The translations under genes were made by a program, and so were the position numbers. From assembly GCA_014529385.2 (NCBI GenBank), contig CM043942.1:59923184-59987183 (forward strand): 64,000 nucleotides of DNA. Reading direction: 5' to 3'. Under the pieces are notes generated by a model. The model did no database searches, was not told where the DNA came from, and saw only the letters and a list, made by a program, of their open reading frames with translations. Shown here piece by piece: positions 46,691 through 58,637 of this stretch (position 1 is the stretch's first letter; each line of letters begins with the position of its first letter). Source of the DNA: Adiantum capillus-veneris. Lineage: Eukaryota; Streptophyta; Polypodiopsida; Polypodiales; Pteridaceae.

Positions 46691-47670
46691 ACATAGTGAG
46701 TATTTCATTAGAATAGATTCCTAATGAGAAAAACAAGAGTGCTTGGATGGAGAGAGCAACAAAAAGAATAACACCTAGTTAGATAGGAATGAATAATACT
46801 TCAAAAGAGAGAGAATTTAAGCTATTGACAACAGTTGAGGACCGGATTTACATGGAGCCGATCCCCCCTCCAAAAGGCTTTGTATTATAGGTTTCTCCCA
46901 TCAAGGGAGACATTTTACAATACAATTCTATGTGTTCCTTCAATAACTAGCTAGTGCAATTAAGATGGAGGCTTCAAGCACTAAGAAAATACTTTAATAC
47001 ATAGAATCAATCCCTTGTTGGTCTCAGACCCAAGATCTCACACACCTTCAAAGATGGTGAGAGCTAGCAGGGTATGAGAGTAGATTGAGAGGAAGAAGGA
47101 GTATTCCTAGGAGAAAGAAGTATATCTCCTCACATAATCACTCATAAAATCTTAGCATAGATTAGTATTTAGCATGGTAGAGGAGATGAGCATGCATTGA
47201 ATCTTGGCTCTTGGTCAGATTTGCATCGCAAAGCCAAGAGTTGTTGGTGTAGGCCTCCCTTCTTAAAAGCTTGGAGTAGATGATAAGCTTTCCATTAAAG
47301 CTTGAGAACGAGAGAGAGTCTTCTTTGCTTCACACATGATCTAGTGTAGTTTGTGTGGAATAATGCCTTCACAAACCATCCCCCTCTCTCATCTTGGTCG
47401 ACCCCTCTTGCTAATTCCTCTTGTTGGCTTCCCATTGGACCTTTCCAATCTTAGCCAATAGGATTTAAGTGGTCAAATGAAGAGCCTTCTGACAGGTATC
47501 CCTCTTTCCCCTTTAGAGAGTTTGTAACTGATTACCTTAACTCATTTAAATCCCCATTGGATCTTTTCCCCTTCTGGCCAATAGGAATTAAGAAAGCCAT
47601 TGGGCTGCTTATTCCTATGGGACCCCTTCGCAGGCTGTCCAATAATCATCTCCACGAGACTTAGTTTCAA
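46691..47670. other. Unassigned AT-rich region
   Basis: No coding region, tandem repeat or recognisable element end. It may be LTR or leader sequence of the gypsy remnant that starts near 47671. Confidence 0.4.
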
Positions 47671-49280
47671 TTGGTTCTTTTTTTATTCGGGAAGAAGAAG
47701 AGGAGCCGTACGAAGGGCTCAAAAATATACTACTTGAAGCCACATATCCTTCTCAAAGGAGAACTCAAGAGCCCTCATCGAAAGAGTGAGAAAGAAAGTG
47801 AGTATCCTGTCACCTCGGTGGAGATGGCTTCACAAAGATGGCGGGGAAAATGCTCTCCATCACCTCCTAAATGAAGAAGACCATCGCACACTTCTCCACA
47901 CCATCATTCAAAGAGGGATGACAGAAAATAAGAGAAGAAAAAGGCGAGAAAGAGGTCACTCTCTTCTCCATATTCTTCATCCTCCTCCTCTTATGAAGAA
48001 AGTGATGATGCAGATAAGGAGGAACAAGGCAAGAAAAAGGCAAGAAAAAGATCACCTCTTCTCCATCTTCTTCAAAATATTCATCTTTTAAAGAAAGCGG
48101 CGGTGCAATTTTTGAACCGCCATAAAGAAGAGGCCGTAGGAAATCATATGCCACATGGATGAGGTCGTCCAAGTCTATGAGATAGGAGATGTCCTACCCG
48201 CTGATTGTGCTTTCAAGGGGCGAGAAGCTTCAGTCACTCCCTTAATTGGGAAATGGAGGCTCCATGTCCGAAGCTATGCGGACAACGAGGACTTCTTTAT
48301 CTCTCCTCTCAAGCATCAGGATGTAATCCTAGGGGAACCATGGTTTGATCGCATGGCTGCCAATGTTAAATTCCTTGAAAGGAAAATCTACTTTAGGTTC
48401 AGGGAAAAAGATATGTATATAGATGCTAAGGAGTTGGGTAACACCATACCCATTATACATACACAAGCTTTCAATAAGTCAATACAGAGCTCTATTTCTG
48501 TGTACATGATTTTTGTTAAAGATTCTCAAAATGAACCTAATGCTTTAGCAAATAAAATATAAATAATCATAAGAAAATAGAGTTTTCCAATTTTCTCAAG
48601 GGATTTCAAGATGTTTTGAATGATGACATCCTTTGTGAACTACCTCCTAAACGAGGGAATGATGACGATGCAATTGAACTTCTCCCAAGAAGTTCACCGC
48701 CTACTAAACCTCCTTAGAGAGTTTCTCAAGCTCAACAAGATGATATAATGCGGCAAGTGCATGAGCTAGTTGCGAAGGGCATGGTTAGGCCTAGGTCATC
48801 TCCATTTTGTTAATCTGCTCTATAAGTGCAAAAGAAAGAAGGCACATATCGTATGTGTATCATTTATAGAGCACTAAATTATATCACTATCAAAACTAGG
48901 TTGCCCGTTCCACGGGTAGAAGACCTATTTGATAAGCTGCAAGGGTTGACCTACTTTAGTAGGATTGACCTAAAAAGTGGCTACCATCAAATAAGGATAG
49001 GTGATCAAGACAATATTCTCTAGGTAATATTTCAAGTCTTACAATAGAATAAACTTTATATTAATCGAAAGAAAAGTGAGTTTTTCTTACAAGAGATTCA
49101 TTATTTAGGTTACATTATCTCTCCAGATGGCAATTAAATGGATCCATCAAAGCTAGAGGTAATATAAGGATGGACTAATCCAAAGAATATTCATGAAATA
49201 AGAAGCATTATAGGTATGTGTGCATACTATAGACGCTTCGTAGAAAATTTCTCACAAATTGCGGGACCATTACATACCTA
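47671..49280 (+). pseudogene. Element E: truncated Ty3/gypsy gag-protease-RT remnant
   Basis: A Lys/Arg/Ser-rich gag tail (47671-48090) is followed by the protease C-terminal half (DVILGEPWFDRMAANVKF, 48155-48562). RT follows, with LPVPRVEDLFDKLQGLTYFSRIDLKSGYHQIRI (48900-49010), then NKLYINRKKSEFF, LGYIISPDG and MCAYYRRFVENFSQIAGPL (to about 49275). Compared with normal gypsy RT, roughly 70 residues including the catalytic YxDD block are missing at 49020. No second RNase H, integrase or LTR is visible. It belongs to a lineage unlike A, C and F. It ends abruptly at the hAT fragment. Confidence 0.8.
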
Positions 49281-49284
49281 GCAA

Positions 49285-50258
49285 AGAAAAACCCATGTAA
49301 TCTTTGGATACTTCACTTCAATTTCTTTTCAAGTTTCTTTTTAGTTAGATGCATTATCTCTGACAATGGTTGTCACTTTTTCAGTCCCCCCTTCTCTTTT
49401 GATTGAAGGCTCATATACACCAGCAAGATATCCTAGTTTTCTCTTTCAGGGATGTGTCGATCGCTTTAAGAAAAATGGATCCTCTTGGACAAATTAACAT
49501 CACAGTAATCAATGATTTTTTTTGAAAATTTGTCCAACCATCTAGAGCGATTATGTATCCATACTATGAAACATAATCAAGAATTGTGCGCATTAAAATA
49601 TTCTCTGATATAGCTTTCACTTTATCTAAATATCTTGTACGCATCTTATTATAATTAGGTACCACAAAACCCTTCTTCGCTGTTCTCATCAAAGCATCTT
49701 TGAAGATAGGATTTTGAATGATGTTGAAAGGAATTCCACATGCAAGAAATGATTGCATCCACTTAAGATGGAGTTCAAGCATCCATTGTTTATCAAATGT
49801 CTGATGCAAAGTAGAACCACTTGGTACAGGTTCTCCTCCAGCCCATGCTTCACTTCCACTTAAGTTAGTAGAGATTGCGGTGGGATTAGAGCTACAAGCC
49901 CCAGTAAGCAATGTACAATACCTCTTTGATTAGATGCAGGGATTGAGGGAGGGTTTTGATCATTCTCGAGTGTCATCTCCACGTCCCTAGACATAGATGA
50001 GCCATCATTTTGGACCACCCTTTTTTTTACCCTCAACATGTACTCTCTTTGCCTTAAGCGCGCACGAGGCGCCCACTCAAGAAATTTATCTTCAATACCT
50101 CTAGGGGGGGTTTTGCAAGCTGCCACATTTTCACTAATTTTGAACACATGTTCTTTTATCTCGTGTGCATTTTCGCTAAAATTATGGCCACATGAGTTAC
50201 ACCTAAACTTTGATGTCATCTTTCCACTGACCAATTCCTCTATGTAGCTCCACTCCAT
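49285..50258 (-). pseudogene. hAT transposase fragment (BED finger plus DUF659-like)
   Basis: The minus strand opens MEWSYIEELVSG with a BED-type zinc finger (KFRCNSCGHNFSENAHEIKEH). A Lys/Arg-rich linker and the DUF659 block (FLACGIPFNIIQNPIFKDAL) follow, then IALDGWTN (first catalytic Asp region, about 49530-49555), LKAIDTSLKEKT and VTTIVRDNASN (second Asp region, near 49350). The frame is broken by stops and a shift near 49890. The C-terminal dimerisation domain is absent because the fragment is cut at element E. No terminal inverted repeats found. Confidence 0.8.
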
Positions 50259-50419
50259 ATCCTCTCACCATCTTCTTGAGATCTGCAAATTCAAACGACA
50301 CTATTTACTAAATACACATCTAAAATCAAACTCTCATACCATTTACATTACTATATTCGCTATCATTTTTAACGAAACATAGATTTGCAACCTCTTTAAA
50401 TTCTAAATACCGAAAATAA

Positions 50420-50970
50420 TTTTTTTCAAGTGTGAACTTTCACTCTATACATAAATCATGATAGAAAATAACCTAATCTATATCAATAACTTCCAAGTGT
50501 GAGTAGACTCTACACAAAGAAAGATATCTTTAAATATCCTACCTAGATTACCTCCAAGTGTGAGTGTAACCCTACACATGGTAGGCAATCATAACTCACT
50601 ACTTATCTAAATCTCTTCTGTGTGTGAGAATATCTCTTCACAAAGCAAGAGATTACTATTTAATCTACCTAAATTTCCTCCAATGTGAGTATTACTCTAC
50701 ACACGATAGACATCCATGATTAGATAAGTCTAACCTAAGTTGCTTCTAGGTGTGAAAATAGTTCAACACAAAGCAAGTAACTACTAACTTTAACTATCTA
50801 TCTTAACCTACTTCTAGGTGTGAACAGCTCAACACAAAACAAGTAACTGCTAATTTTAACTATCCTAAATCACTTCCAAGTGTGAGTTTGATCTACAAAA
50901 GGCAAGCAATCACTCACTACTCTACTTAATTTACCTCCGATTGTGAGATATACTCCACCCATCTATTGGA
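50420..50970. repeat. Diverged tandem repeat, 60-69-bp unit
   Basis: About nine units, each marked by CTTCCAAGTGTGAG or a variant, then CTACACAAAGCAAG and AATCACTACT. Unit starts fall near 50425, 50489, 50550, 50611, 50679, 50742, 50811, 50873 and 50932. No coding potential. Confidence 0.75.
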
Positions 50971-51059
50971 AGACAGGAAGACCTAGCATGTGTGCATGTT
51001 TTTGAAAAATGCTATTTGATGCCGAATCTAGAAAGATTCCTTTTTGTAATAACAATGAG

Positions 51060-51066
<7 letters not shown>

Positions 51067-51123
<57 letters not shown>
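51067..51123. repeat. (TC)n microsatellite
   Basis: 57 nt of uninterrupted TC. Confidence 0.97.
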
Positions 51124-51126
<3 letters not shown>

Positions 51127-51354
51127 TGCGTTAAAGGGCTTTTCATGGCTTTGCATGAGAGACACACGATTTGGTATTTCTCTCTCTACTTCTTTCTCTA
51201 CCTCTCTTTTTTTGGTGGTTGGTGGTCATGAAGAGGCCATGTGTTCTCCTCCTTCCTTTAAAAGATCCTTACACTCTTGCAGACATCTTCACAAATAGGC
51301 CTTCCAACACATTGTTTTTTTGATCTTTCGACAGATGTAGCTTGCCCTTTTGAT

Positions 51355-51392
51355 TGTGTGTGTGTGTGAGTGAGAGAGAGAGAGAGAGAGAG
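51355..51392. repeat. (TG)n(GA)n microsatellite
   Basis: Short TG run followed by GA run; the same compound motif as at 16-103. The rest of 51130-51959 shows no gene. Confidence 0.9.
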
Positions 51393-51959
51393 GGAGGTGA
51401 TGGTGATGGTGATGTTTAGGGCAGATGCATGTACAATGTTCAAGAAGCAAAGGAACTCTTTTCTCTAGAAAAAATCATGTGAATCACCTCTGCTTTCACC
51501 ATGAAGATGTATGCCCTAGAGATAATTTACAGGGCAATCGATTGGTAGGTAGGGCTGCAAGGGTTGTTGACTGCTTCGCGTACAACCTTAGTAGCAGGGG
51601 GGATAGGAGGTGTTGAAGGCAAAGGTGCATGGCAAGGACGAGGGAAACATGGTGTTTTAGGTGAGGGCAAGGGCAAGGCAAGGGAAAGCTAGTGAACAAC
51701 AAGAGAACCTTCCAAGAATCCTAGGATTAATGGATTTTATTTTGAGTATGCGAGTGTGTGCACCTTATATATTTCATTTTATCTTAGTAGGTTCCACCAT
51801 GTCATTTTAAATGAAAAAATCATGGAAAATTATGGAGATAGTGAAAACATTTGAAATTGAACTCTTTGACCCTTAAATGGATTCAAACAACCATATTGAC
51901 AATCAAAGAGTCACCTTTGTGAATAAGTTTTATAAAGTGTAAACATTGCTCTCTTGTTG

Positions 51960-52905
51960 CATTATAGGCAATGGAAAGCTATGTAGCATGCTAAAGTTGT
52001 GTTTGGCGGACGAAGCAACCAGCGGCCGTGGCCAGAGGATCATATTTTTCTAAGAAACCATTGTGAAATTCTTTTGTAAAGAAGCATCTCTAAGCCGGGA
52101 AATTGTCAAAGGATGTATGATTATTCTTATGGGAGCAATTGTATATTAGAGAGCCAATTAGAGGTGGGAGTTTGTGGCCGGACAAGCCATTTTGTAAAGA
52201 CCTAATCTATAAAGGTCAATTTTCGTAAGTTTGATCGAGGATAATATTTTTAATGGAGGACTGAGAAGACAGCGCACGTTTGAAAGCTCCTTCTTGTTCA
52301 AACTTGTAATCTTTGCCATTGCGGCTATGGTAATCCAAATTCAGATTTTCTTATTGCATTTTGTTCCTCTCCTCTTGGTCTTTCATTCAAGTGTAATCAT
52401 TCAAGATTCAGTGTAGGTTTTCAACTACGAGTTTGAAGCCTCAAATCGTTGTTTTGAGTGTCTATATGCATGTTTTATGTTGTTTTGACCCTAGGAGGGG
52501 CTTTAGGGACCTTAAAACAACCCATTAGGATCCCCTATTCGCTGTTTTTGTTGACTTTGGGACGAACGATCGTGATCGTTGTATCTCTCCAGAATGCAAA
52601 CAGTGATAGGATATGTTCCTGATAACCCCCTGTAGCTTCCCTTCAAGTTTTGTGCGATTACGACATGATTTGCATGGTAAATGGGCATGATGACTGAAGA
52701 ACAGTGTAGGAGGACATAGGAAGATTACTTGGCGGTAATGCCTTTGATTTACTTGTAGAATTAGTAGGTTTCATCTCTTCGAGTTCACTTCATTAGGATT
52801 GACACCCTAGTGAGTTCCCATGCCTCATCCGAGTCACTTCCCTATCTTGATAAATATGTTGATGCTTGAGAGCTATGCTATGGACGTCAGTCACGGCAAC
52901 CCACA
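51960..52905 (+). repeat. 5' LTR of element F (left edge uncertain)
   Basis: Inferred from the primer site downstream: the LTR should end ...CAACCCACA at about 52905. A TATA box (52208-52214) and an ACGATCGTGATCG motif (52566) lie within. The left end cannot be fixed by sequence comparison here. Confidence 0.55.
52208..52214 (+). promoter_or_regulatory. Putative TATA box of element F LTR
   Basis: CTATAAAGGTC, about 700 bp before the primer site. Confidence 0.45.
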
Positions 52906-52910
52906 AACTT

Positions 52911-52928
52911 TGGCGCCGCTGCCGGGGA
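52911..52928 (+). promoter_or_regulatory. Primer-binding site of element F
   Basis: TGGCGCCGCTGCCGGGGA, 5 nt after the LTR end; a classic plant gypsy site. Confidence 0.9.
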
Positions 52929-53097
52929 TTGCACCTTAGGTGATGAGTGATCGAGTGCACAGTTAGAATCCTTAAAAAAGATCAATCCACAAATCCATTT
53001 TACAGGCTGCTAGACAAGGGTTTAGAGCTTAGTGGAGTCTAGATCCAGTGGACCGGCTAGATCCTCTCTTAGGAGATTTAGGGAACTGTGAGTGAGT

Positions 53098-53691
53098 GTG
53101 TTAAAGCATTTTTGCTCTTCAATTTCTCTAATTCGATCGAGTACTGAAGTCTCACCCGAAATCCGTTGTGTTTGTTTCATTTGATTCAATTTCTTATGTT
53201 TTTTCATTTCTATACTTAGGAGTAGGATAAGTAAATCACATTCCAGTCAGATTTGGGGTAAAAATCAGAGCCGAGAAACCAGAAAACCATAACTTTGGCC
53301 AAAAAAATCCATAAGACTCCGAAATTCTGAAAATTTGACCAAATAGGATTGACATTGATTCAAATCACAAAGTGGTAGCACAAAACAGTAGGATGTGTTA
53401 AAGCATTTTTGCTCTTCAATTTATCTAATTCGATTGAGTACTGAAATCTCACTTGAAATCCGTCGTGTTTGTTTCATTTGATTCAATTTCTTATGTTTTT
53501 TCATTTTTATACTTAGGAGTAGGATAAGTAAATCACATTTGAGTCAGATTTGGGGCAAAAGTCAGAGCCGGGAAACCAGAAAACCATAACTTTGGCCAAA
53601 AAAAGCCATAAGACTCCGAAATTCTGAAAATCGGACCAAACACGATTGACATTGATTCAAATCACAAAGTGGTAGCACAAAACACTAGGAA
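53098..53691. repeat. 297-bp tandem duplication in element F leader
   Basis: Copies at 53098-53394 and 53395-53691, each starting GTGTTAAAGCATTTTTGCTC and ending near AAACANTAGGA, with scattered substitutions. Confidence 0.92.
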
Positions 53692-53741
53692 ACACTTGTC
53701 AGAGGGAGCAGACAAAATTTCATCAGATTTGTCTTAGGTAC

Positions 53742-53763
53742 TACGATCGCGATCGGTGTACCT
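53742..53763. repeat. Palindromic leader motif, copy 1 of 3
   Basis: TACGATCGCGATCG followed by GTGTACCT; the 12-bp centre CGATCGCGATCG is a perfect palindrome. Copies 2 and 3 are at 54015-54036 and 54458-54479, and a diverged copy lies in the LTR at 52566. Flanking text (atttggGCTCA before, CCAGAT after) is also partly shared. Confidence 0.85.
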
Positions 53764-54777
53764 CAGTGTCATATTTGGACAAGATTTGACATGTGCCTTC
53801 CTGATAAGATTCTAAACAACTTTGTCTAAAGCAAACACACTCAAAAAAATCAAAAATCAAGGAAATCAGACCACTTGGGTAAAACTAGCTTGACAGACCC
53901 AAAAACTGCAAAATCTTGACTTTTGGTGATCCAAATGCAAAAAGACTTTGGGGATAGCCTTAAAACATCAGTGTCTACAAGCATGCCAAATTTGGTCTAA
54001 TTTGGGCTCAGAAGTACGATCGCGATCGATGTACCTAAGTGCCAGATTTTGACCAGATTTCATCTGTGGGATCCCCAGGTGTATACAAACATAAGAGTAT
54101 AAAGGACCTAGAGCCAGAAACCTCAAAATACCTCTCAAACCATCTGAATACAGATCCAACTCAAAAATTGCTAAACTGACTTAGAAATTGACTTTCAGTA
54201 GACCAAGACACGTCAAAACTAGGAAGAAACAATACAAAGGGATAGCCTTTACACAAGACAATCCCAGGTATCTCTCAAATCCCAAATCAAACATCAAAAT
54301 CCAATCAAACTGATAAATTTGGAAAAACAGGCACTTCCAACCAAGAAATGGTAAAAACTTGACTTTTTTGAGTCCAAATACAAAAGTGTCTGGCAGGTAG
54401 TCTTAAAATAGCCTAGTGAACAAGGAGGTGAAGTTTCATCTGATTTGGGCTCAAAACTACGATCGCGATCGGTGTACCTCTGGCCCAGATCCAGCTCATT
54501 TTTGACCTGCTCATAGACCTAGGTTATACAAGATACCAGGAGTTTTCAAAACTCAAATTAGACATAGTGTCAATAATCTGCAAGCAAATTTGTGTTGAGA
54601 TCATTTTGAAGTGTTGAATGTGCTGACAGTTGGAATGATACAGTGATCTCATAGCCATCCACTGTATTCATTTGCAGAGACCGGTCAAGTAACGGTCCAT
54701 GCAGTCGCAGGAATTGGAAGATCCTTCCATCTCCAGGTAAGAGGTTTGGATTCAGTAAATCCCACTTTCTTCATGTT

Positions 54778-55987
54778 TTGAGATCGGGAAAACAAATCAA
54801 GACCAGACACCTAAATTTAGCGGATCAAACGAGTGTTGCATCGACGAAAGAGAGTGTAAACCAAGGGATAGTGCGACTGCTAGAGCCGATCCTTGAAGAA
54901 GTCATCTCCGACACTTCTTCAGAGAGATCTTCCGAGTATTTCACAGAAAACTTGGGAGAAATAAAACTAAACGGAAGAGAAAACATGGCAGCAGGACCAT
55001 CGGACCCCTCGGCCACACTAAATCTATTGTTCATCAAGTATCAATATGACAACAAGCAAGGTGCCAAGATATACAAAGATGGTATGGACCGCTACTGTGT
55101 GAAAATAGAAGATAGACCAAGTGAGTTCAGGGACTTAGTTCCTGTGAGCTATAGCGGAGACAGGTACCTAGATGATGAGGGTATCATGTATTTGGTAGTC
55201 ATGAATCCTAACATTGTAGACAAGTGGGGATTGATGGGGCACAAAAGCCAAAATAGACGAGGAACATGAGGAAAAGGCACCAACAATGAGCCTACCTAAT
55301 GCGAGATTAAGGCGAGAAAACGAAACGTTGAGAATCAACACGGATAATGTCTACTTGGGGTTATACAAGTATAATAATGGAGAGCAAGATCTCTATTATA
55401 GATGCGAGGAACCCTACGTCGGAGAGATGACTGAGCGGAAAAGACTTTATGTCTTCACCCACACAGAGGGAGCAAAAATGAAAATTGCAGCATACGACAA
55501 GTATGGAAGACGATATGCAGCCATCGATAAAAAATAATTGGAAGGATATACCTACTTTGGGGGACCACTTCACCAGTACTATGTCACTCCAAGCCCTCTA
55601 AGACCAGCCCCTACAACTATCGTGCCAGAACCGTTAACCACAGGCAGAGGGAGGACTCATGTAGCTGAATCTTTTAGTCAACCTCATTATTTGATGCCAA
55701 GCCCCATGGGAACGTTACATTCCAGAGAATCAATGGCTACGAATCGAGGTAGTGCGATTCCTATCTCTACACATACAGCTGTAGGTCCGACATTTCCAGC
55801 CACCCCATCACATTTGCTTCCTAGTAGTAGATTTGGGGCGGGGGAGCCAACGAGAGCAACCTACGACCTCCCTGATGCGCGAGAACGATTAAGTCGAGAC
55901 ATGGGAGCAATGAGATTGACTGCAGACCATAGACAGATCAGACCATCCCAAGTAGCAAAGTGCATGCCAAAGAAGTATAGCGGATAG
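54778..55987 (+). pseudogene. Element F gag N-terminal region, unrecognised
   Basis: Codons before the capsid domain. The first good ATG is 54985 (MAAGPSDPSATLNLLF). The block KYQYDNKQGAKIYKDGMDRY, then (after a +1 shift near 55265) NVYLGLYKYNNGEQDLYYRCEE and KMKIAAYDKYGRRYAAIDKK, looks like a folded domain of about 180 residues. A Pro/Thr/Ser-rich linker follows to 55987. TAA at 55535 and TAG near 55985 interrupt it. I do not recognise this extension. Confidence 0.6.
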
Positions 55988-57677
55988 GGGGATCCATATG
56001 CCCATGTATCGCTCTTCAAGCAATTCTTAAGAGCAGAACAGATCACTGATTTCCACACTTAATACGAGGGATTCAGGCTGACCTTGGAAGGGACGGCCTT
56101 AACTTGGTTTCAACCTTTAAACCCTAAAACTTGTCCGAATATTGAACATGTATTGCGTGAGTTCGCTGAAGAATTCTCAAAACGGGGTATAAAGCATAAT
56201 ACTGTATCGCAGATATACGCTTTTAAACAAAGGGAGAATGAAAAAGTGAAGGAAGAAACCTTGAGATTCAAGCAATACATTGAGAGATGCCCGAGGAGAG
56301 AATTACCGTAGGACGAGAGATTGTATGTGCTCTTCGTTGAAGGACTTAAGAATGAAACGTTGAAAAAGGACCTTCACTTGAAAGCCTGTAGCAGGTTTCA
56401 ACATGTTACAAGGGAAGCGTTATATCTTGTCGATAACTGCAAAGCATATGGGAAAGTGTCAGAGGATACTGATTCAGTAACCAGTGGCTCTTCGTCGATT
56501 AAAAACGAACCCTCTACCAAGAAAGATGCCCAGGCATCCTTGATGCCGACAACTGATCAATTGATAGAGGAGGTAACGAAGAGAATGCAGCAACATATGA
56601 GATCAAATCCGGTTATGAGACAGTCTGAGACGAGAAAGTGTGAAATATGCGGGGGGGATCATCCGACGCCGTGGTGCACACAACAGCCGAAAGCACCAGC
56701 TGCGAATGGACGAGTACTGAAATGGTGTGCCATAGAACAAAAATGGACAAATCATAGCACGGAAGAGTGTTTTTATAACAAAAACTATGTGAGGGGAAGA
56801 CCGTATGGACCATCCCAACCACCTCCTCCAAGGTATCAAGTTGGACCAAATATGAATCTAGTAGCAGAAGCAGACAAACCTCAACCTGTATTGGGTCAAC
56901 AACCTCCATTACCACAGGAAAATAGGGCCATGATTAAGTATGCTCAACCTTGTGAAGTATCACCAGGAACAAATAGTACACTTCAAGTTTCGTATTACGA
57001 GGAACCGAATGAGCCTTACGCAACAGAACCCGAATCACAAATATATGCAGACGAAGCCTATCAACCGTTGGGAAATAGCAAGGGTATGGCAACACCAACC
57101 TATGTAGCACAACCTTCAAGAGATCAATATTTGGTAGAGGAAAGAATGTTAATGTTCATTGCGAACCATAATTACAAACCAACAAGATATCCTAATAGAG
57201 CAGGACAACCAATGGGACCACCTCCTCAAAATCAAACACCAATTGAACAGTGCTAGATCTTCGGAAGTACGGATCATTGGGAGCGTAACTGTCCTTTCAA
57301 AGGCGAAAGAGTGAAAATTTTTGGGTTTTGTGACGGATGTGGTGTGAATCACATATTGCCAGATTGTCCAAAAAATACGGACAACAAAGGAAAAGCAACT
57401 ATGAATATTGTGGGGGTGATACCAGGTGCAAGCAGCAGATCAGAAACCGATCCCATGATCCAAATCAATGCGATAACCAGAGCCCAAGCCAAGGAATTAA
57501 GGAAAAACGAGTCCATGGAGGAAAAGGTCAAGTTGCCGATACCCACAAAAAATGAGAGCATATCCGTGAGAACTCAGCGAAAATCCTGGAAGGCGAAACG
57601 AGACAGGATGAAAACGAGAAGGTTGAATAGCCAAATTGCCATGCAAAACGAATTGCATGAAATGAAGGAGCAACTCA

Positions 57678-57723
<46 letters not shown>

Positions 57724-58172
57724 AAATTGCTGAGGTTAACAAACAATAAGCCGAGGAAAGCGTCCTCAGGAGGATCGGTCTTGGTTGACAAAGTGCTTGA
57801 GCCGTTAGATGCTCTATTACAAGCATACAAAGCAAGGCTAAAAACAAACCAAACTTTAGAGCAAAGATGGTTAACTTATCCTCAACCAGAAGTGGAAACG
57901 AAGCGTTTGGAAATGTGTAAACACCTCATTGAGACAGCCCAGGCGTTGATTGAACCTAAGATGGTTAGAACCCCAGAACAAGAAGTGTTGATTCACAAAG
58001 AGCGAGAAAAACTAAAAATTGATGAACCAAAACAAGTAAACGAACCCCGGCCTGAAACAATATTTCCACTGGATCATCGAGTGGTGCCGAACACGACTGA
58101 TGACGCTAAGTCAATGACAATGATACCAATTCCAAAAGTTGAAGAACAATGGACACAACACTTATGGGAAAC
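55988..58172 (+). pseudogene. Element F gag capsid and zinc-knuckle region
   Basis: The capsid is retrotrans_gag-like: GTALTWFQPLNPKTCPNIEHV, FKQRENEKVKEETLRF, LFVEGLKNETLKKDLHLKACSRFQHV (56060-56450). The next part holds knuckle-like motifs: CEICGGDHPTPWC (near 56640), a second after an in-frame TAG (FGSTDHWERNC, 57260) and CDGCGVNHILPDC (57330). A GA microsatellite encodes an (ER)n run, and the frame changes after it. A Gln/Glu-rich tail leads to the MITE at 58173. Stops at 56060, 56309 and 57254. Confidence 0.82.
57682..57721. repeat. (AG)n microsatellite within element F gag
   Basis: 40 nt of AG within the gag frame, encoding alternating Arg and Glu; the downstream sequence is coding in a different frame. 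Confidence 0.95.
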
Positions 58173-58637
58173 CACATTACGAAAATTTTGAACTCATTTT
58201 TGGGCCTTTTAAGAGTGCCACATCATCAAAGTTGTACAAAAGAAAGCAACCCGGTAGACCCCTCTAAATATTGCTTAGAACCCCATGATATGACCTATCA
58301 TTGGAAAGTTCTTGAAAAATGGATTCTAAAGAGCCAAGGTCCGAAAAGTTTGGATGAATTCTATGAAAGTTATGCCATTTTTTTTCAATGAGCCAGGTTT
58401 TGTTACAGTTACGGTAATCTAAAATCACCTTTTTCTAGATCTACATGAAGTCAATGTCCGATACATACATGCTTTATATCAATAGATAGCATTTAGAGAG
58501 TAGATTCTAAATATCCAACCTCCGAAAAGTTTGGATCTTATTTGCAAAAAATTTACCGATGCCCACTTTTTGAAAGCTATGCCACATCAACAATTCTTAC
58601 AAGGCCCATTTTTGAGTCCAAACTTTTCCTAATGTTA
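58173..58637. mobile_element. 465-bp MITE inserted in element F gag
   Basis: Terminal inverted repeats of about 40 bp (left ACATTACGAAAATTTTG then AACTCA; right end reversed gives ACATTAGGAAAAGTTTG then GACTCA) include a GGGCCTTNTAAGA block. The direct repeat GAAAC lies at 58168-58172 and 58638-58642. An internal direct repeat (CCGAAAAGTTTGGAT at about 58341 and 58524) suggests a partial duplication. No coding capacity. Confidence 0.85.

Larger units (their letters stand above)
52929..54777 (+). other. Long leader of element F
   Basis: About 1.85 kb of non-coding sequence between primer site and gag. Contains a 297-bp tandem duplication and three copies of a CGATCGCGATCG-centred motif. No gene. 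Confidence 0.7.

Noticed and set aside
51425-51700. Short open frames near 51500
   Set aside because: No motif, no family resemblance, and no support from context.
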